Notes under the pieces: generated by a model | The model's input: only the letters and a program-made list of their open reading frames with translations | Told to the model about the DNA's origin: nothing | Databases searched by the model: none | Origin: CAVTWH01 sp963850915 | GTDB taxonomy: Bacteria; Actinomycetota; Actinomycetes; Mycobacteriales; Micromonosporaceae | Assembly (NCBI GenBank): GCA_963850915.1 | Contig: CAWKND010000010.1 | Coordinates: 248,001 to 312,000 of the forward strand | Direction: 5' to 3' | Length of the DNA stretch: 64,000 nucleotides | Position numbers and translations under genes: made by a program | Shown: piece by piece, positions 24,559-35,176 of the stretch | Position numbering within the stretch: the stretch's first letter is position 1 | Layout of the letters: every line of letters starts with the position of its first letter

Positions 24559-25835
24559 CAGATGATCCTTTCCAACACCAACGGGGCCGGTACCAGCCGG
24601 GCCGGCGCGACCACCACGGCGCCTTCGGCGTCGGCGCGCGCCGCCTCGAGCCGGGACGGGTCGTCGGTACGCAGTTCGTAGAGCACGTCGCCGACGGCTA
24701 CCGGATCGCCAGGTCGCTTGTGCAGCAACACGCCCGCGGCGGCGGAGACCGGATCCTCCTTGCGGGCCCGGCCGGCGCCCAACCGCCAGGCGGCGACGCC
24801 CATCCCGTAGGCGTCCACAGTGGACAGATAGCCGGCGGTGGTGGCGCGTACCACCTCGGTCTCCCGGGCGACCGCCAGCGGCGCCGACGGGTCGCCGCCC
24901 TGGGCGCGGATCAGTGCCCGCCAGGAGTCCATCGCCCGGCCGTCGGCGAGCGCGTCCGCCGGGTCCACATCTATCTTGGCCAGCGCCAGCATCTCCCGGG
25001 CCAGCGCCAGGGTCAGCTCGACCACGTCGGGCGGGCCGCCGCCGGCGAGTACCTCGACCGACTCAGCTACCTCGATGCCGTTGCCGATGGCCAGGCCGAG
25101 CGGGGTGGACATGTCAGTCAGCAGGGCAACCGTCTGTACCCCCTGGGCGTGCCCCAGGTCGACCATGGTCCGGGCCAGGTCGCGGGCGTCGTCCAGGTGC
25201 TTCATGAACGCACCCGAGCCGACCTTCACGTCGAGTACCAGCGCGGCCGTACCCTCGGCGATCTTCTTGCTCATGATCGAGCTGGCGATCAGCGGGATCG
25301 ACTCGACGGTCCCGGTCACGTCACGCAGGGCGTACAGCTTGCGATCGGCGGGTGCCAGTCCCTCGCCGGCCGCGCAGATCGCGGCGCCTACCGACGACAG
25401 CTGCGATAGGAACTCAGCGTTGGAGAGCTGTGCCCGCCAGCCGGGGATCGCCTCGAGCTTGTCGAGGGTGCCCCCGGTGTGCCCGAGCCCGCGCCCGGAC
25501 AGCTGCGGTACCGCCGCCCCGCACGCCGCCACCAGCGGCGTCAACGGCAGTGTGATCTTGTCGCCCACCCCGCCGGTGGAGTGCTTGTCGACGGTCGGCC
25601 GGTCGACTGTGGACAGATCGAGCCGCTCCCCCGAGGCGATCATCGCCGATGTCCACCGGGAGATCTCCCGTGGCGTCATGCCGCGCAGCAGGATCGCCAT
25701 GGCGAGCGCCGACATCTGCTCGTCAGCCACCTCGCCACGCGTGTACGCGGCCACCACCCAGTCGATCTGCGCCTCGGAGAGGATCCCGCCGTCGCGCTTG
25801 GCCCGGATCACGTCGACCGCGGCGAAGCCGCTCAC
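24558..25835 (-). CDS. deoA: Thymidine / pyrimidine-nucleoside phosphorylase
   Basis: Cleaves thymidine, deoxyuridine or uridine with phosphate to give the base and (deoxy)ribose 1-phosphate. At 425 residues it has the family length. The phosphate-binding signature DKHSTGGVGDK is near residue 85, followed by SGRGLGHTGGTLDKLEAI, and the helical N-terminal domain begins VIRAKRDGGILSEAQIDW. It overlaps cdd upstream by four bases and the cupin gene downstream by one, so the three are translated together. Its product, after conversion to the 5-phosphate, is the substrate for DeoC encoded at 3.2 kb. Confidence 0.95.
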   Translation of the reverse strand: MSGFAAVDVIRAKRDGGILSEAQIDWVVAAYTRGEVADEQMSALAMAILLRGMTPREISRWTSAMIASGERLDLSTVDRPTVDKHSTGGVGDKITLPLTPLVAACGAAVPQLSGRGLGHTGGTLDKLEAIPGWRAQLSNAEFLSQLSSVGAAICAAGEGLAPADRKLYALRDVTGTVESIPLIASSIMSKKIAEGTAALVLDVKVGSGAFMKHLDDARDLARTMVDLGHAQGVQTVALLTDMSTPLGLAIGNGIEVAESVEVLAGGGPPDVVELTLALAREMLALAKIDVDPADALADGRAMDSWRALIRAQGGDPSAPLAVARETEVVRATTAGYLSTVDAYGMGVAAWRLGAGRARKEDPVSAAAGVLLHKRPGDPVAVGDVLYELRTDDPSRLEAARADAEGAVVVAPARLVPAPLVLERII

Positions 25836-26548
25836 TGCGTGCCGTCCCCGACCCAGCGGGTGGGGATCTCGACGGGCGGCTCACCCTCGCCGGCCCAGGC
25901 CAGCTCACCGTCGGCGGCAACGACCACGATCCGGGGGGTACGGGCCCGGCCCCAGACCACCGCCTCCTCCGGAGTCGACCAGTTGGGCGCCTCCTCCAGG
26001 ATTCCGGTACGTTCGCCGGCTGAGCCGCTGGACCGCTCCCAGTAGCCGGTCCACACCCGGTCGGCACCGGACATGTCGGGGTGTACGAACGCTGTTCCGC
26101 TGCCCAGGTAGCCGCGCAGCCGCTCCGGTACCGACACGCCCGCGACCATGTCCAGGTCAGCCGAGTCGAAGGCGTACGGCAGCAGCTCCGCCATGCTCCG
26201 CGGCTCCGGCCGGGCGTCGATCAGGCACTCCGGTCCGCCATGCTCCCAGAGCAGCTGGCGGCAGCGCCCGCACGGCATCAGCGCCTCGCCCGAGGCGTCG
26301 ACGCAGGCCAGTGCCACGATCCGGCCGCCGCCGGTGGCCTGCAACTGGGACACCACGCCGCACTCGGCGCACAGCGTCATGCCGTAGGAGGCGTTCTCCA
26401 CGTTGCAGCCGATGACGACGCGCCCGTCGTCGATCAGCGCCGCCGCGCCGACCGGGTACTTCGAGTAGGGGGCGTACGCCCGCTGCATCGCGTCGATCGC
26501 CGCCGCCCGCAGCTTGGTCCAGTTGACCGGTGCCTCAACCCTTGACAT
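25832..26548 (-). CDS. cdd: Cytidine deaminase with an extra C-terminal domain
   Basis: Converts cytidine and deoxycytidine to uridine and deoxyuridine. The zinc site is complete: CAECGVVSQ and PCGRCRQLLWEHG, with NVENASYG before it. The deaminase occupies only the first 135 or so residues, the usual length; another 100 residues follow, containing DRVWTGYWERSSGS and EEAVVWGRARTPRIVVV, which look like a separate small domain I do not recognise. I start at ATG 26548; ATG 26560 is also possible. It overlaps the end of the permease gene, so it belongs to the nucleoside transport operon. Confidence 0.9.
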   Translation of the reverse strand: MSRVEAPVNWTKLRAAAIDAMQRAYAPYSKYPVGAAALIDDGRVVIGCNVENASYGMTLCAECGVVSQLQATGGGRIVALACVDASGEALMPCGRCRQLLWEHGGPECLIDARPEPRSMAELLPYAFDSADLDMVAGVSVPERLRGYLGSGTAFVHPDMSGADRVWTGYWERSSGSAGERTGILEEAPNWSTPEEAVVWGRARTPRIVVVAADGELAWAGEGEPPVEIPTRWVGDGTQ

Positions 26549-27807
26549 ATGGCTTCCCATCCGCCGCCGGTGCGCGTACCCGCCCGACCAGGCCGGCCAC
26601 CGCGATGATGGTCGCGATATACGGCAGCATGCCGAGGAACTCGTTCGGGATCGGGCTGCCGATCACCGCGAGCAGCTGGGCCAGCTTGCCGGAGAAGCCG
26701 AAGAGCAGCGCCGCGAGGGTCGCGCCCACCGGGGTCCAGCGCCCGAAGATGACTGCCGCCAGGGCGATGAAGCCCTTCCCCGCCGACATATTGATGTTGA
26801 ACTGGCCCACGTTGCCGACGGTCAGGAACGCCCCGCCGAGCCCGGCCACCGCCCCCGCCATGATCACGTTGCGGTACCGCGTGCCACGTACCCGGATACC
26901 CACCGTATCCGCCGCTGTCGGGTGCTCGCCGACCGCCCGGGTACGCAGCCCCCAGCGGGTGTGGAACAGCCCGACGTGGACCACGACCACCAGCACGATG
27001 GCCAGGTAGAGCAGCACGTTCCCGTTGAACAGCGCCGGCCCGACCAGCGGGATCTTGGACAGCCCGGGGATCGCCCAGTCCTTGAACCGGGGCGGGTCGT
27101 TGTACTTCTCCGTGTTCGACTGCATCAGCCGCAGGTAGAGGAACGTGGTCAAGCCGGCGACCAGCAGGTTGAGTACGACGCCGAGTACCACCTGGTCGAC
27201 CAGGTACCGGATGGCCAGCACAGCCAGCAGCGCGCCGATCAGCGCACCCGCGACCGCCGCCCCGATCAGCCCTGCCCACGCCGAGTCGGCCATGGTACCC
27301 ATGAGCGCGCCGAGGAACGCGCCGCCCAGGATCTGCCCCTCGATGGCCACGTTCACCACGCCGGTACGCTCGCCGATCACGCCGCCGAGCGCGCCGAAGA
27401 CGAGTGGGATGGCGACGAGTACCGAGCCACGGGTGATGTCGCCCAGCGGCGCCGTCTTGCCGGCCACCTGCCAGCACAGGAACGCCATCACGAAGCCGAA
27501 CGCGCCGAGGCTGGCCAGCCAGCGCAGCCAGCGGAGCCGGTACGCCGACCAGCAGTACAACGCCGCAGGCCGCGCAGAGCAGGCCGAACCCGATCGCGCC
27601 GGCCTTGGCCGGGATCGGCAGCGCGGTGCCCTCGATCGTGGTGGAGAAGGTGAACCGGGCGTCCACCCCGCTCTTCGTCAGCGCGCCGAACAGCACCGCC
27701 GAGGCGAGGCCCAGCACGACCAGGGTGATGCCGACCTTGCGGGGCCGGCTCCACCAGCTCGGCGCCGCGATCACCGCCGGTGTGCGCTCCGCGGTCAGGA
27801 CGGACAC
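26535..27807 (-). pseudogene. Nucleoside ABC transporter permease (second permease), broken by a frameshift
   Basis: Two frames make one protein of about 423 residues. The first frame, from GTG 27807 (AAGGGG upstream), gives the N-terminal membrane helices (VGITLVVLGLASAVLFGAL; AIGFGLLCAACGVVLLVG). The second frame, from about 27545 to the stop at 26535, gives the permease core with GVIGERTGVVNVAIEGQILGG, typical of BMP-type nucleoside permeases. The span is 3n+1; one extra base near 27543-27546 restores ...VVLLVG-YRLRWLRW.... If the break is real, the importer is dead; if it is a sequencing error, the operon is intact. The intact reading of every neighbour favours error. It overlaps cdd downstream. 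Confidence 0.8.
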
Positions 27808-27809
27808 GC

Positions 27810-29152
<1,343 letters not shown>

Positions 29153-29156
<4 letters not shown>

Positions 29157-30799
29157 GACTCGTCCTCACGGGACTGCGCTGCCGCCGGTCCGGGCGCGGA
29201 TCCGGGCGGCGCTGACGGGGCGGAAGGGGCGTTCAGGTCAGCGTCGAGCAGCGCCGCACCGGCCTCGGCCAGGGCCGCCGCCTCGGGGGCCGCGTCCGGG
29301 TCGGTGATACCCGCCATCAGCAGGCCGATCCGCTCCCGGGGTGCGTCCGCCGGCACGGTGTCCAGGATCCGGCCGCGGTACATCACGGCGATCCGGTCGG
29401 CGAGCGCGAGCACCTCGTCCAACTCGCTGGAGACCAGCAGTACGGCGGCGCCCCGGTCGCGCTCGGCGATCACCCGGGCGTGGATGAACTCGGTGGAGCC
29501 GACGTCCACGCCGCGCGTCGGTTGGGCGGCGATGAACAGGCGCAGCTGCCGGGACATCTCCCGGGCCACGATCACCTTCTGCTGGTTGCCGCCGGAGAGC
29601 GTGTCCACGGAGGCCTCGTGCGAGGGGGTACGCACGTCGAACTCCTCGATCCGGCCCCGCGCGGAGTCGTTGATCACGTTGGGGCGCAGTACGAACGAGC
29701 CGCCGAAGGGGTCCCGGTCGTAGCTGTCCAGCACCAGGTTCTCGGCGACGGTGAACTCCTTGACCAGCCCGTCGACGCTGCGGTCCTCGGGTACGTAGCC
29801 GACCCCGGCGCGCAGTACGTCCTTGGTACGCCGGCCCACCAGACTGGCCCCGTCCAGCTCGATGGCGCCGCCCAGTACCGGACGCAGCCCCATGATCGCC
29901 TCGACCAGCTCCGTCTGCCCGTTGCCCTGTACCCCGGCGATGCCGAGTACCTCGCCGGCCCGTACCGCCAAATCAACGCCGTCCACCGCGGCCTGGCCCC
30001 GGTCGTCCAGCACTGACAGCGCGGTCACCGCCAGGGTGACCGGGCCGGGGTTGGCCGGCTCCTTGTCCACCCGCAGCTTCACGGTGCGGCCGACCATGGT
30101 GGCGGCCAGCGACTCCTCGCTGGCGTCCGGCCGGGCGCTGTCCACCACCCGGCCGCGGCGCACCACGGTGATCCGGTCGGCGATCGCCTTGACCTCTTTG
30201 AGCTTGTGCGTGATGAACACGATCGACTTGCCGGCCGCCCGCAGGTTGCGCATGACCTGGAGCAGCTCGGCGGTCTCCTGCGGGGTGAGTACCGCCGTCG
30301 GCTCGTCGAGGATCAGCAGATCCACCTCGCGTACCAGCGACTTGATGATCTCCACGCGCTGCTGCAGGCCGACCGGCAGGTGCTCGACCAGGGCATCCGG
30401 GTCCACCGGCAGCCCGTAGCGCTCGGAGACCGCCAGTACGTGCCGGCGCGCCGCCGCGCGGTTGAGGAAGGCGGCCGGGCCGGTGGTCTCCTCGGCGCCC
30501 AGCATCACGTTCTCCGCCACCGTGAAGACCGGGACGAGCATGAAGTGCTGGTGCACCATGCCGATGCCGGCCGCGATCGCGTCGCCGGGGCCGCGCAGCC
30601 GCAGCTCCCGCCCGTCGACCAGGATCTGCCCCTCGTCCGGCTGGAGCAGGCCGTAGAGCACGTTCATCAGGGTGGACTTGCCCGCGCCGTTCTCGCCGAG
30701 CAGCGCGTGGATCTCCCCCGGCTCCACCACCAGGTCGATGTGGTCGTTGGCGACCAGGTCGCCGAAGCGCTTGGTGATGCCCCGCAGTTCGAGTCTCAC
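29153..30799 (-). CDS. Nucleoside ABC transporter ATP-binding protein with two ATPase domains
   Basis: A 548-residue ATPase with two fused nucleotide-binding domains, the form used by BMP-linked nucleoside and sugar importers. Domain 1 has GENGAGKST and LILDEPTAVLTP, and its signature is the degenerate LPVGLQQRVEI. Domain 2 has a degenerate Walker A (GVQGNGQTEL) but a good signature (LSGGNQQKVIVARE), and QPTRGVD replaces the Walker B/DEPT motif. One working site is normal for this group. I start at GTG 30799 (GAGGAGG upstream) and not at upstream codons without homology. It follows the binding-protein gene after 259 bases. Confidence 0.93.
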
Positions 30800-31058
30800 C
30801 CGGTGGCCTCCTCGTCGATGCGCCGGTGTGCGCGGGGCGGGACCGGCCCGCCTGCCGCTGGTACCGGCGCCCGGCCGGTGCCGGTACGCCCACGTGCGGG
30901 CGCTACCGGTCCGGACACGAGCGTTGGCCCCGGCGGCGGGTTGGCCGGCCGCCGGGACCAACGCTGATCACGCCTTCTCGCGAGATCGTCTCACGCGGAC
31001 TGGCGCTGGGGTACTGCTACCTACCGTTACAAGAACCTGCCGCCACGTGAACCTACCG

Positions 31059-32186
31059 TCACGAGGCGGACGGCGACGGCGCTGCCGAGGCCGGCGCCGA
31101 CGGTGGTACCGGCTGCGACTTCGAGGTCACCGTGATCTTGCCGCTGACGATGTCCGCCTTCAGCTGGGTGATCTCGGCCTGCAGGTCGGCCGGTACCTTG
31201 CTGTCGAACTGGTGGTACGGGGCCAGCTGTACGCCGTTGTTCTTCAGCGTACCGATGGAGCCCGCGCCGCCCTGGAAGGTACCGTCGGCGACCTTGGAGA
31301 CGGCGTCCTTGACGGCGTCCGAGATGTTCTTGACCACGGTCGACAGGAACACGCCGCAGAACTTCTCGGCGCTGACACAGCCGTCCTGGTCGACCCAGAT
31401 CACGCTGAACTTGCCGCCCGAGTCGAGCGCCTGCTGCGCGGTGCCCTGACCGGAGAAGCCGGCGACCGGCATGATCACGTCAGCGCCCTGGGCGACCATG
31501 GCGGTGCTGATCGACTTGCCGCCGTCGGTGTCACCGAACGGGTTGTTGCCGGGTACGAAGCTGCCCGTCTGGGTCTGCTTGTTCCAGCCCAGTACCTGGA
31601 CGGACTTGCCCTTGACCTCGTTGTAGTGGGCGACGCCGTCGACGAAGCCGTCCATGAACACGGTCACCGGCGGGATGTTGAGGCCGCCGTAGGTACCCAC
31701 CTTGCCGGACTTGCTCATCCCGGCGGCCAGGTAACCGGCGAGGTAGCCGGCCTGGGCGGTGTCGAACTGCGCCGAGTAGACGTTGGCCAGCGGGATCGAG
31801 GCGTCCACGATGGCGAACTTGGTGTTCGGGTTGGCCGTGGCGACCTTGGTGAGGGCGTCGCCCATCAAGCCACCGACCGCGACGATGACGTCACACTTCT
31901 GCGTGACGAAGCCACTCAGGTTGGGCTCGTAGTCGGTCTCCGCCTTGGACTGGACGTAGTGCACGTCGATGTTCTTGTTCGCCGCGTTGGCGTCCTGCAT
32001 GCCCTTCCAGGCCGCGGAGTTGAACGACTTGTCGTCGATGCCGCCGGTGTCGGTGACCATGCATGCCTTGGTGGCCTTGCCGGCGGTGGTACCGGTGTTC
32101 TTGGCCGGGGCCTTGCCACAGGCGCTCAGTGCCAGGCACCCTACGGCCAGCAGACCGACCATCTTCATCCCACGCGAGGTGCGCAA
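31059..32186 (-). CDS. BMP-family substrate-binding lipoprotein (nucleoside importer)
   Basis: A 375-residue lipoprotein that captures nucleosides outside the cell for the ABC importer encoded downstream. The TTG start at 32186 has GAGAGGAG upstream; a signal peptide ends in LSAC with the lipid cysteine at residue 23. The mature part has the PnrA/Med signature MVTDTGGIDDKSFNSAAWKGM and the lobe-2 segments FMDGFVDGVAHYNE and NPFGDTDGGKSISTAMVAQGADVIMPVAG. The last 25 residues are a Ser/Pro/Ala tail. The gap of 259 bases to the ATPase gene shows no clear terminator. Confidence 0.92.
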   Translation of the reverse strand: MRTSRGMKMVGLLAVGCLALSACGKAPAKNTGTTAGKATKACMVTDTGGIDDKSFNSAAWKGMQDANAANKNIDVHYVQSKAETDYEPNLSGFVTQKCDVIVAVGGLMGDALTKVATANPNTKFAIVDASIPLANVYSAQFDTAQAGYLAGYLAAGMSKSGKVGTYGGLNIPPVTVFMDGFVDGVAHYNEVKGKSVQVLGWNKQTQTGSFVPGNNPFGDTDGGKSISTAMVAQGADVIMPVAGFSGQGTAQQALDSGGKFSVIWVDQDGCVSAEKFCGVFLSTVVKNISDAVKDAVSKVADGTFQGGAGSIGTLKNNGVQLAPYHQFDSKVPADLQAEITQLKADIVSGKITVTSKSQPVPPSAPASAAPSPSAS

Positions 32187-32408
32187 GACGTCTCCTCTCC
32201 CACTGTGTCGTCGCCGTTGTGCGGCGCTCTCAACGAGCCGGAGCGTACGCGCGGCTACCGGCTAGCAGTGTCATATCGTGGCTGGCCCAGCCAGGCCGTT
32301 ACCCGCTCGTAACTGGCTCGTGTCCTGGGTCACGAATCGGCTCCGAAAACTCTTCACCTCTGAGTTACCTACCTCACTCTCCCGGTCGGCAGCGGGCTGA
32401 CCCACTAC

Positions 32409-33470
32409 TCACGCTCCACTGGGGACAGCGATCACACCATCGATGATCTTCTGCTTGTCGCTGTCCAGTCGAGGCTCCAACGGGTCGATCAGCGGGCCGG
32501 ACTTGGCGTACCCGACGCCGCCGGTACGCAGGTCCTCCCGGTGTACCCCGGCGGTGAACCGGCCGGCCGCGACGCCGGTCAGGAAGCCGGTGACCGAGGT
32601 GTCCACCCGCTGCAGTACCGACGTGAGCACCGCGCCCTGCAGAGCCGGCCCGATCTGCGCGTAGGTGTCGTACCCGGAGCCGACGGCCAGCGCGTCGTGC
32701 TCCTTGGCGGCGATGAACACGCCCACCCCGGAGGCGCCGGCCACCTGGAACACCACGTCGGCACCGCCCGCGTAGAGCTGTTCGCCGGCCGAGCGGCCGA
32801 GTTCGGCGGTGGCGAAGCCGGGGCCGCACTGGGCCGGGTCGGCGCTCAGGTACGCGCTGCGCACCTGGGTACCGGGGCGGGCGGCGAGCACGCCGGCCCG
32901 GTACCCGACCAGGAACTCGCGTACCGAGGGGATGTCACAGCCGCCGACGAAGCCGACCACGCCGCTGCGGGTACTCAGCCCGGCGGCCACGCCGCCCAGG
33001 TACGCACCGTCGGCGTCGGCGAAGACCAGCTCGGCCACGTTCGGGGCACTCACCGACGAGTCGTCCACGATCGCGAACCGGGTCCGCGGGCACGCCTGCG
33101 CCGCGCGCGCCAGTGGACCGGTGGCCGGGTCGGGGCCGGCGTAGAGGTACCCGACCGCGAGTACCGGGTCGTACCCCGACTGGCACAGGATGATCAGCCG
33201 GTCGTAGCGGTCCTCGTCGCTCTCCTGGGTACGCGCGAAGAACTCCCGTACCGTGCTGACCCGCCCACCGAGCTGGCGCTTCGCGGCGGCGACACCCTTC
33301 TGTGCCAGCGTGTTGACCGGGTTGCCGACCACGCCGCCGACGTCGTAGGCCACGCCGATCCGGAGGCCGGCCGCCGGGGCTGCGGAGTGGCCACAGCCGC
33401 CGGCCGCGACGACCAGCAGCGCCGTCGCGGCAGCGGAGAGCAGTCCCCTGACCAGCAGTCCTTTGGCCAC
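32409..33470 (-). CDS. Second BMP-family substrate-binding lipoprotein
   Basis: A 353-residue lipoprotein with a signal peptide ending in AAGGC (lipid cysteine 26). It has the BMP layout (RIGVAYDVGGVVGNPVNTLAQKG; CQSGYDPVLAVGY; VVGFVGGCDIPSVREFLVGYRAGV; GGADVVFQVAGASGVGVFIAAKE) but is strongly diverged from the neighbour at 31059-32186, for instance lacking the DKSFN segment. It lies 222 bases upstream of that gene on the same strand. It may give the importer a second specificity or act as a sensor. The GTG start at 33470 is followed directly by a plausible signal peptide. Confidence 0.88.
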   Translation of the reverse strand: MAKGLLVRGLLSAAATALLVVAAGGCGHSAAPAAGLRIGVAYDVGGVVGNPVNTLAQKGVAAAKRQLGGRVSTVREFFARTQESDEDRYDRLIILCQSGYDPVLAVGYLYAGPDPATGPLARAAQACPRTRFAIVDDSSVSAPNVAELVFADADGAYLGGVAAGLSTRSGVVGFVGGCDIPSVREFLVGYRAGVLAARPGTQVRSAYLSADPAQCGPGFATAELGRSAGEQLYAGGADVVFQVAGASGVGVFIAAKEHDALAVGSGYDTYAQIGPALQGAVLTSVLQRVDTSVTGFLTGVAAGRFTAGVHREDLRTGGVGYAKSGPLIDPLEPRLDSDKQKIIDGVIAVPSGA

Positions 33471-33533
33471 GAACCCGATCGTAGAGTGATCAAAGGGAAG
33501 ACTCGGAACAATGAGGAAATATCAGCTCCCCTG

Positions 33534-33555
33534 GGCGTGCGGCACTGCCGACGCC
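33534..33555 (-). terminator. Compact hairpin after the GH13 fragment
   Basis: GGCGT-G-CGGCA-C-TGCCGACGCC can fold into a tight stem with one bulged base. It stands 27 bases after the stop of the alpha-glucosidase remnant in the same direction, so it may be the old terminator of the lost maltodextrin operon. Confidence 0.35.
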
Positions 33556-33581
33556 GGTAGAGAGCCGCGGGCGGGCCCGGC

Positions 33582-33867
33582 TCAGTCGCAGGACCAGACC
33601 TGGAAGGTCGGTCCGTCGCCGGGGAGGGACCCGGTCCAGGCCGCGCCGCCGTAGAGGTTCGTCGCGGCCGAAACCACGGGCAGGGGTACCGGTGCCCCGC
33701 TCGCTCGGCGGGCGAGTACCAGCAGCCGGGCGGTCGAGGTCTCCCGCCAGTACGCGACCGCGTCCGCCGCCACGTGCGCGAAGCGCAGCCCGCCGTGCCG
33801 CAGTGCCGCGCTCCCGGCGCAGCCGCAGCAGGTCGGTGTACCGGCGCAGGGTCGGCTGCTGTTTCAT
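33582..33867 (-). pseudogene. C-terminal remnant of a GH13 alpha-glucosidase
   Basis: About 95 codons resemble the last part of a family-13 alpha-glucosidase: TLRRYTDLLRLRR in one frame, then SAALRHGGLRFAHVAADAVAYW, RETSTARLLVLARR and a C-terminal beta-domain ending GDGPTFQVWSCD and a stop, in a second frame. The frame changes near 33805, again by one extra base. The usual 430-450 upstream residues, with the catalytic domain, are absent. The fragment begins at a bare ATG (33867) immediately beside the LacI operator, so a deletion seems to have joined the old operon promoter to the tail of its last gene. Confidence 0.65.
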
Positions 33868-33880
33868 GGATTGAAAGGGC

Positions 33881-33899
33881 TTGCAAAAATCTTTCGCAA
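33881..33899. promoter_or_regulatory. Probable LacI-family operator
   Basis: TTGCnAAAnnnTTTnGCAA is a near-perfect dyad of the kind bound by LacI/GalR proteins, including actinomycete MalR. It lies 29 bases before the ATG of the lacI-family gene and 13 bases before the ATG of the divergent GH13 remnant, so it could control both directions and the regulator itself. Confidence 0.6.
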
Positions 33900-33927
33900 A
33901 CTGTTGCTTGGGCTCTACAGTGCCTCC

Positions 33928-34980
33928 ATGCCCACTGAGACTCCACGAGCTCGGCTCGCCGACATCGCCCGGCAGGCGGGGGTCAGCGAAGCCACCGTGT
34001 CGCGGGTACTCAACGACAAGCCGGGGGTCAGCCCGGACACCCGCCAAGCCGTGCTGACCGCCCTTGACGTGCTCGGCTACGAACGCCCGGACCGGCTGCG
34101 CAAGCGCAGCGCCGGCCTGGTCGGGCTGGTCACGCCGGAGCTGGAAAACCCGATCTTCCCGCTGTTCGCGCAGATCATCGAGTCGGCGCTGGCCCAGCAC
34201 GGATACACGCCGGTGCTGTGTACCCAGACGCCGGGCGGGGTGAACGAGGACGAGTACGTGGAGATGCTGCTCGACCGCGCGGTCGCCGGCATCATCTTCG
34301 TCTCGGGGCTGCACGCGGACACCACGACCGATCCCGACCGCTACCGCAAGATGATCGACCGTCCACTCCCGATAGTGCTCGTCAACGGCTTCGTCGCCGG
34401 ACTTGACGCGCCGTTCATCTCCTGCGACGACCGGCTCGCCGGCGAACTCGCTGTCAACCACCTGGCCTCGCTCGGCCACGAACGGATCGGGCTGATCTCC
34501 GGGCCCGAGCGCTACCTGCCGGTTCAGCGCAAGCTCGCCGGGTACCGCAACGCGATGCGCCGGCTCGGCCTGCCCGAGCTGGTGGAGCTGTCGCTGTTCG
34601 GGGTGGAGGGCGGGCACGCGGCCGCCGACCGACTCCTGGAGCGGGGGGTCACCGCGCTGGTCAGCGGCTCCGACCTGATGGCACTCGGCGCCGTCCGGGC
34701 GGCCCGGGCGCGCGGGCTGTCGGTACCCCGGGACCTGTCCGTTGTCGGGTACGACGACTCCCAGCTCATCGCCTTCACCGATCCGCCGCTGACCACGCTG
34801 CGCCAGCCGGTACGGGCCATGTCCAACGCGTCGGTACGCGCGCTGGTGGACGCGATCAACGGCCAGCCCAGCCCACACTCCGAGTACGTGTTCGGCCCGG
34901 AGCTGGTGGTACGCGGCTCCACCGGCACGGCACCCGGCATCAAGACCGCTGTCCACCGGGAGCGACTCAGCCCGGTCTGA
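33928..34980 (+). CDS. LacI-family transcriptional regulator (MalR-like)
   Basis: A 350-residue repressor. The helix-turn-helix RLADIARQAGVSEATVSRVLNDKPGVSPDTRQAV is at residues 9-44, followed by a hinge (VLGYERPDRLR) and a periplasmic-binding-like sensor domain with SGSDLMALGAVRAARARGLSVPRDLSVVGYDDS. I start at ATG 33928, which gives the standard distance to the HTH; there is no good ribosome-binding site. Both neighbours are fragments of GH13 alpha-glucosidases, so its ancestral target was probably a maltodextrin uptake operon. It may now have only its own promoter, or genes elsewhere, to control. Confidence 0.9.
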   Translation: MPTETPRARLADIARQAGVSEATVSRVLNDKPGVSPDTRQAVLTALDVLGYERPDRLRKRSAGLVGLVTPELENPIFPLFAQIIESALAQHGYTPVLCTQTPGGVNEDEYVEMLLDRAVAGIIFVSGLHADTTTDPDRYRKMIDRPLPIVLVNGFVAGLDAPFISCDDRLAGELAVNHLASLGHERIGLISGPERYLPVQRKLAGYRNAMRRLGLPELVELSLFGVEGGHAAADRLLERGVTALVSGSDLMALGAVRAARARGLSVPRDLSVVGYDDSQLIAFTDPPLTTLRQPVRAMSNASVRALVDAINGQPSPHSEYVFGPELVVRGSTGTAPGIKTAVHRERLSPV

Positions 34981-34981
34981 C

Positions 34982-35086
34982 CCACCCGTACCCCCGAAAC
35001 CACCGCAACCGACGGCCTGGACCCAGGTACCCGACGGCAGCTGGTACCTGCACCTGTTCGACCCGGCGCAGCCCGACCTCAACTGA
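34982..35086 (+). pseudogene. Internal fragment of a GH13 alpha-glucosidase
   Basis: A 34-codon stretch, two bases after the lacI stop but in another frame, reads PTAWTQVPDGSWYLHLF then DPAQPDLN and a stop. This matches the segment of family-13 alpha-glucosidases around residues 140-200 (...WYLHLF...QPDLNW...). No start codon or flanking enzyme sequence remains. It lies on the opposite strand to the C-terminal remnant at 33582-33867, so the two come from different genes or from one gene split by a rearrangement. Confidence 0.6.
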
Positions 35087-35176
35087 GCCGCGCCGCCCCG
35101 GCCGGTTTCTCCCGGCCGGGGCGGCTGCTGCTCGGTGGCCGCTACTTGGCGGCCGCTAGTGCTTGGTGGCTGAGAA

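Noticed and set aside
32187..32408. Purine or other riboswitch upstream of the BMP lipoprotein gene
   Set aside because: I looked for a conserved purine-type core and a following terminator stem and found neither.
33582..33773. Independent small gene of 63 codons
   Set aside because: Its sequence is the tail of a GH13 alpha-glucosidase, and the homology continues upstream in another frame.
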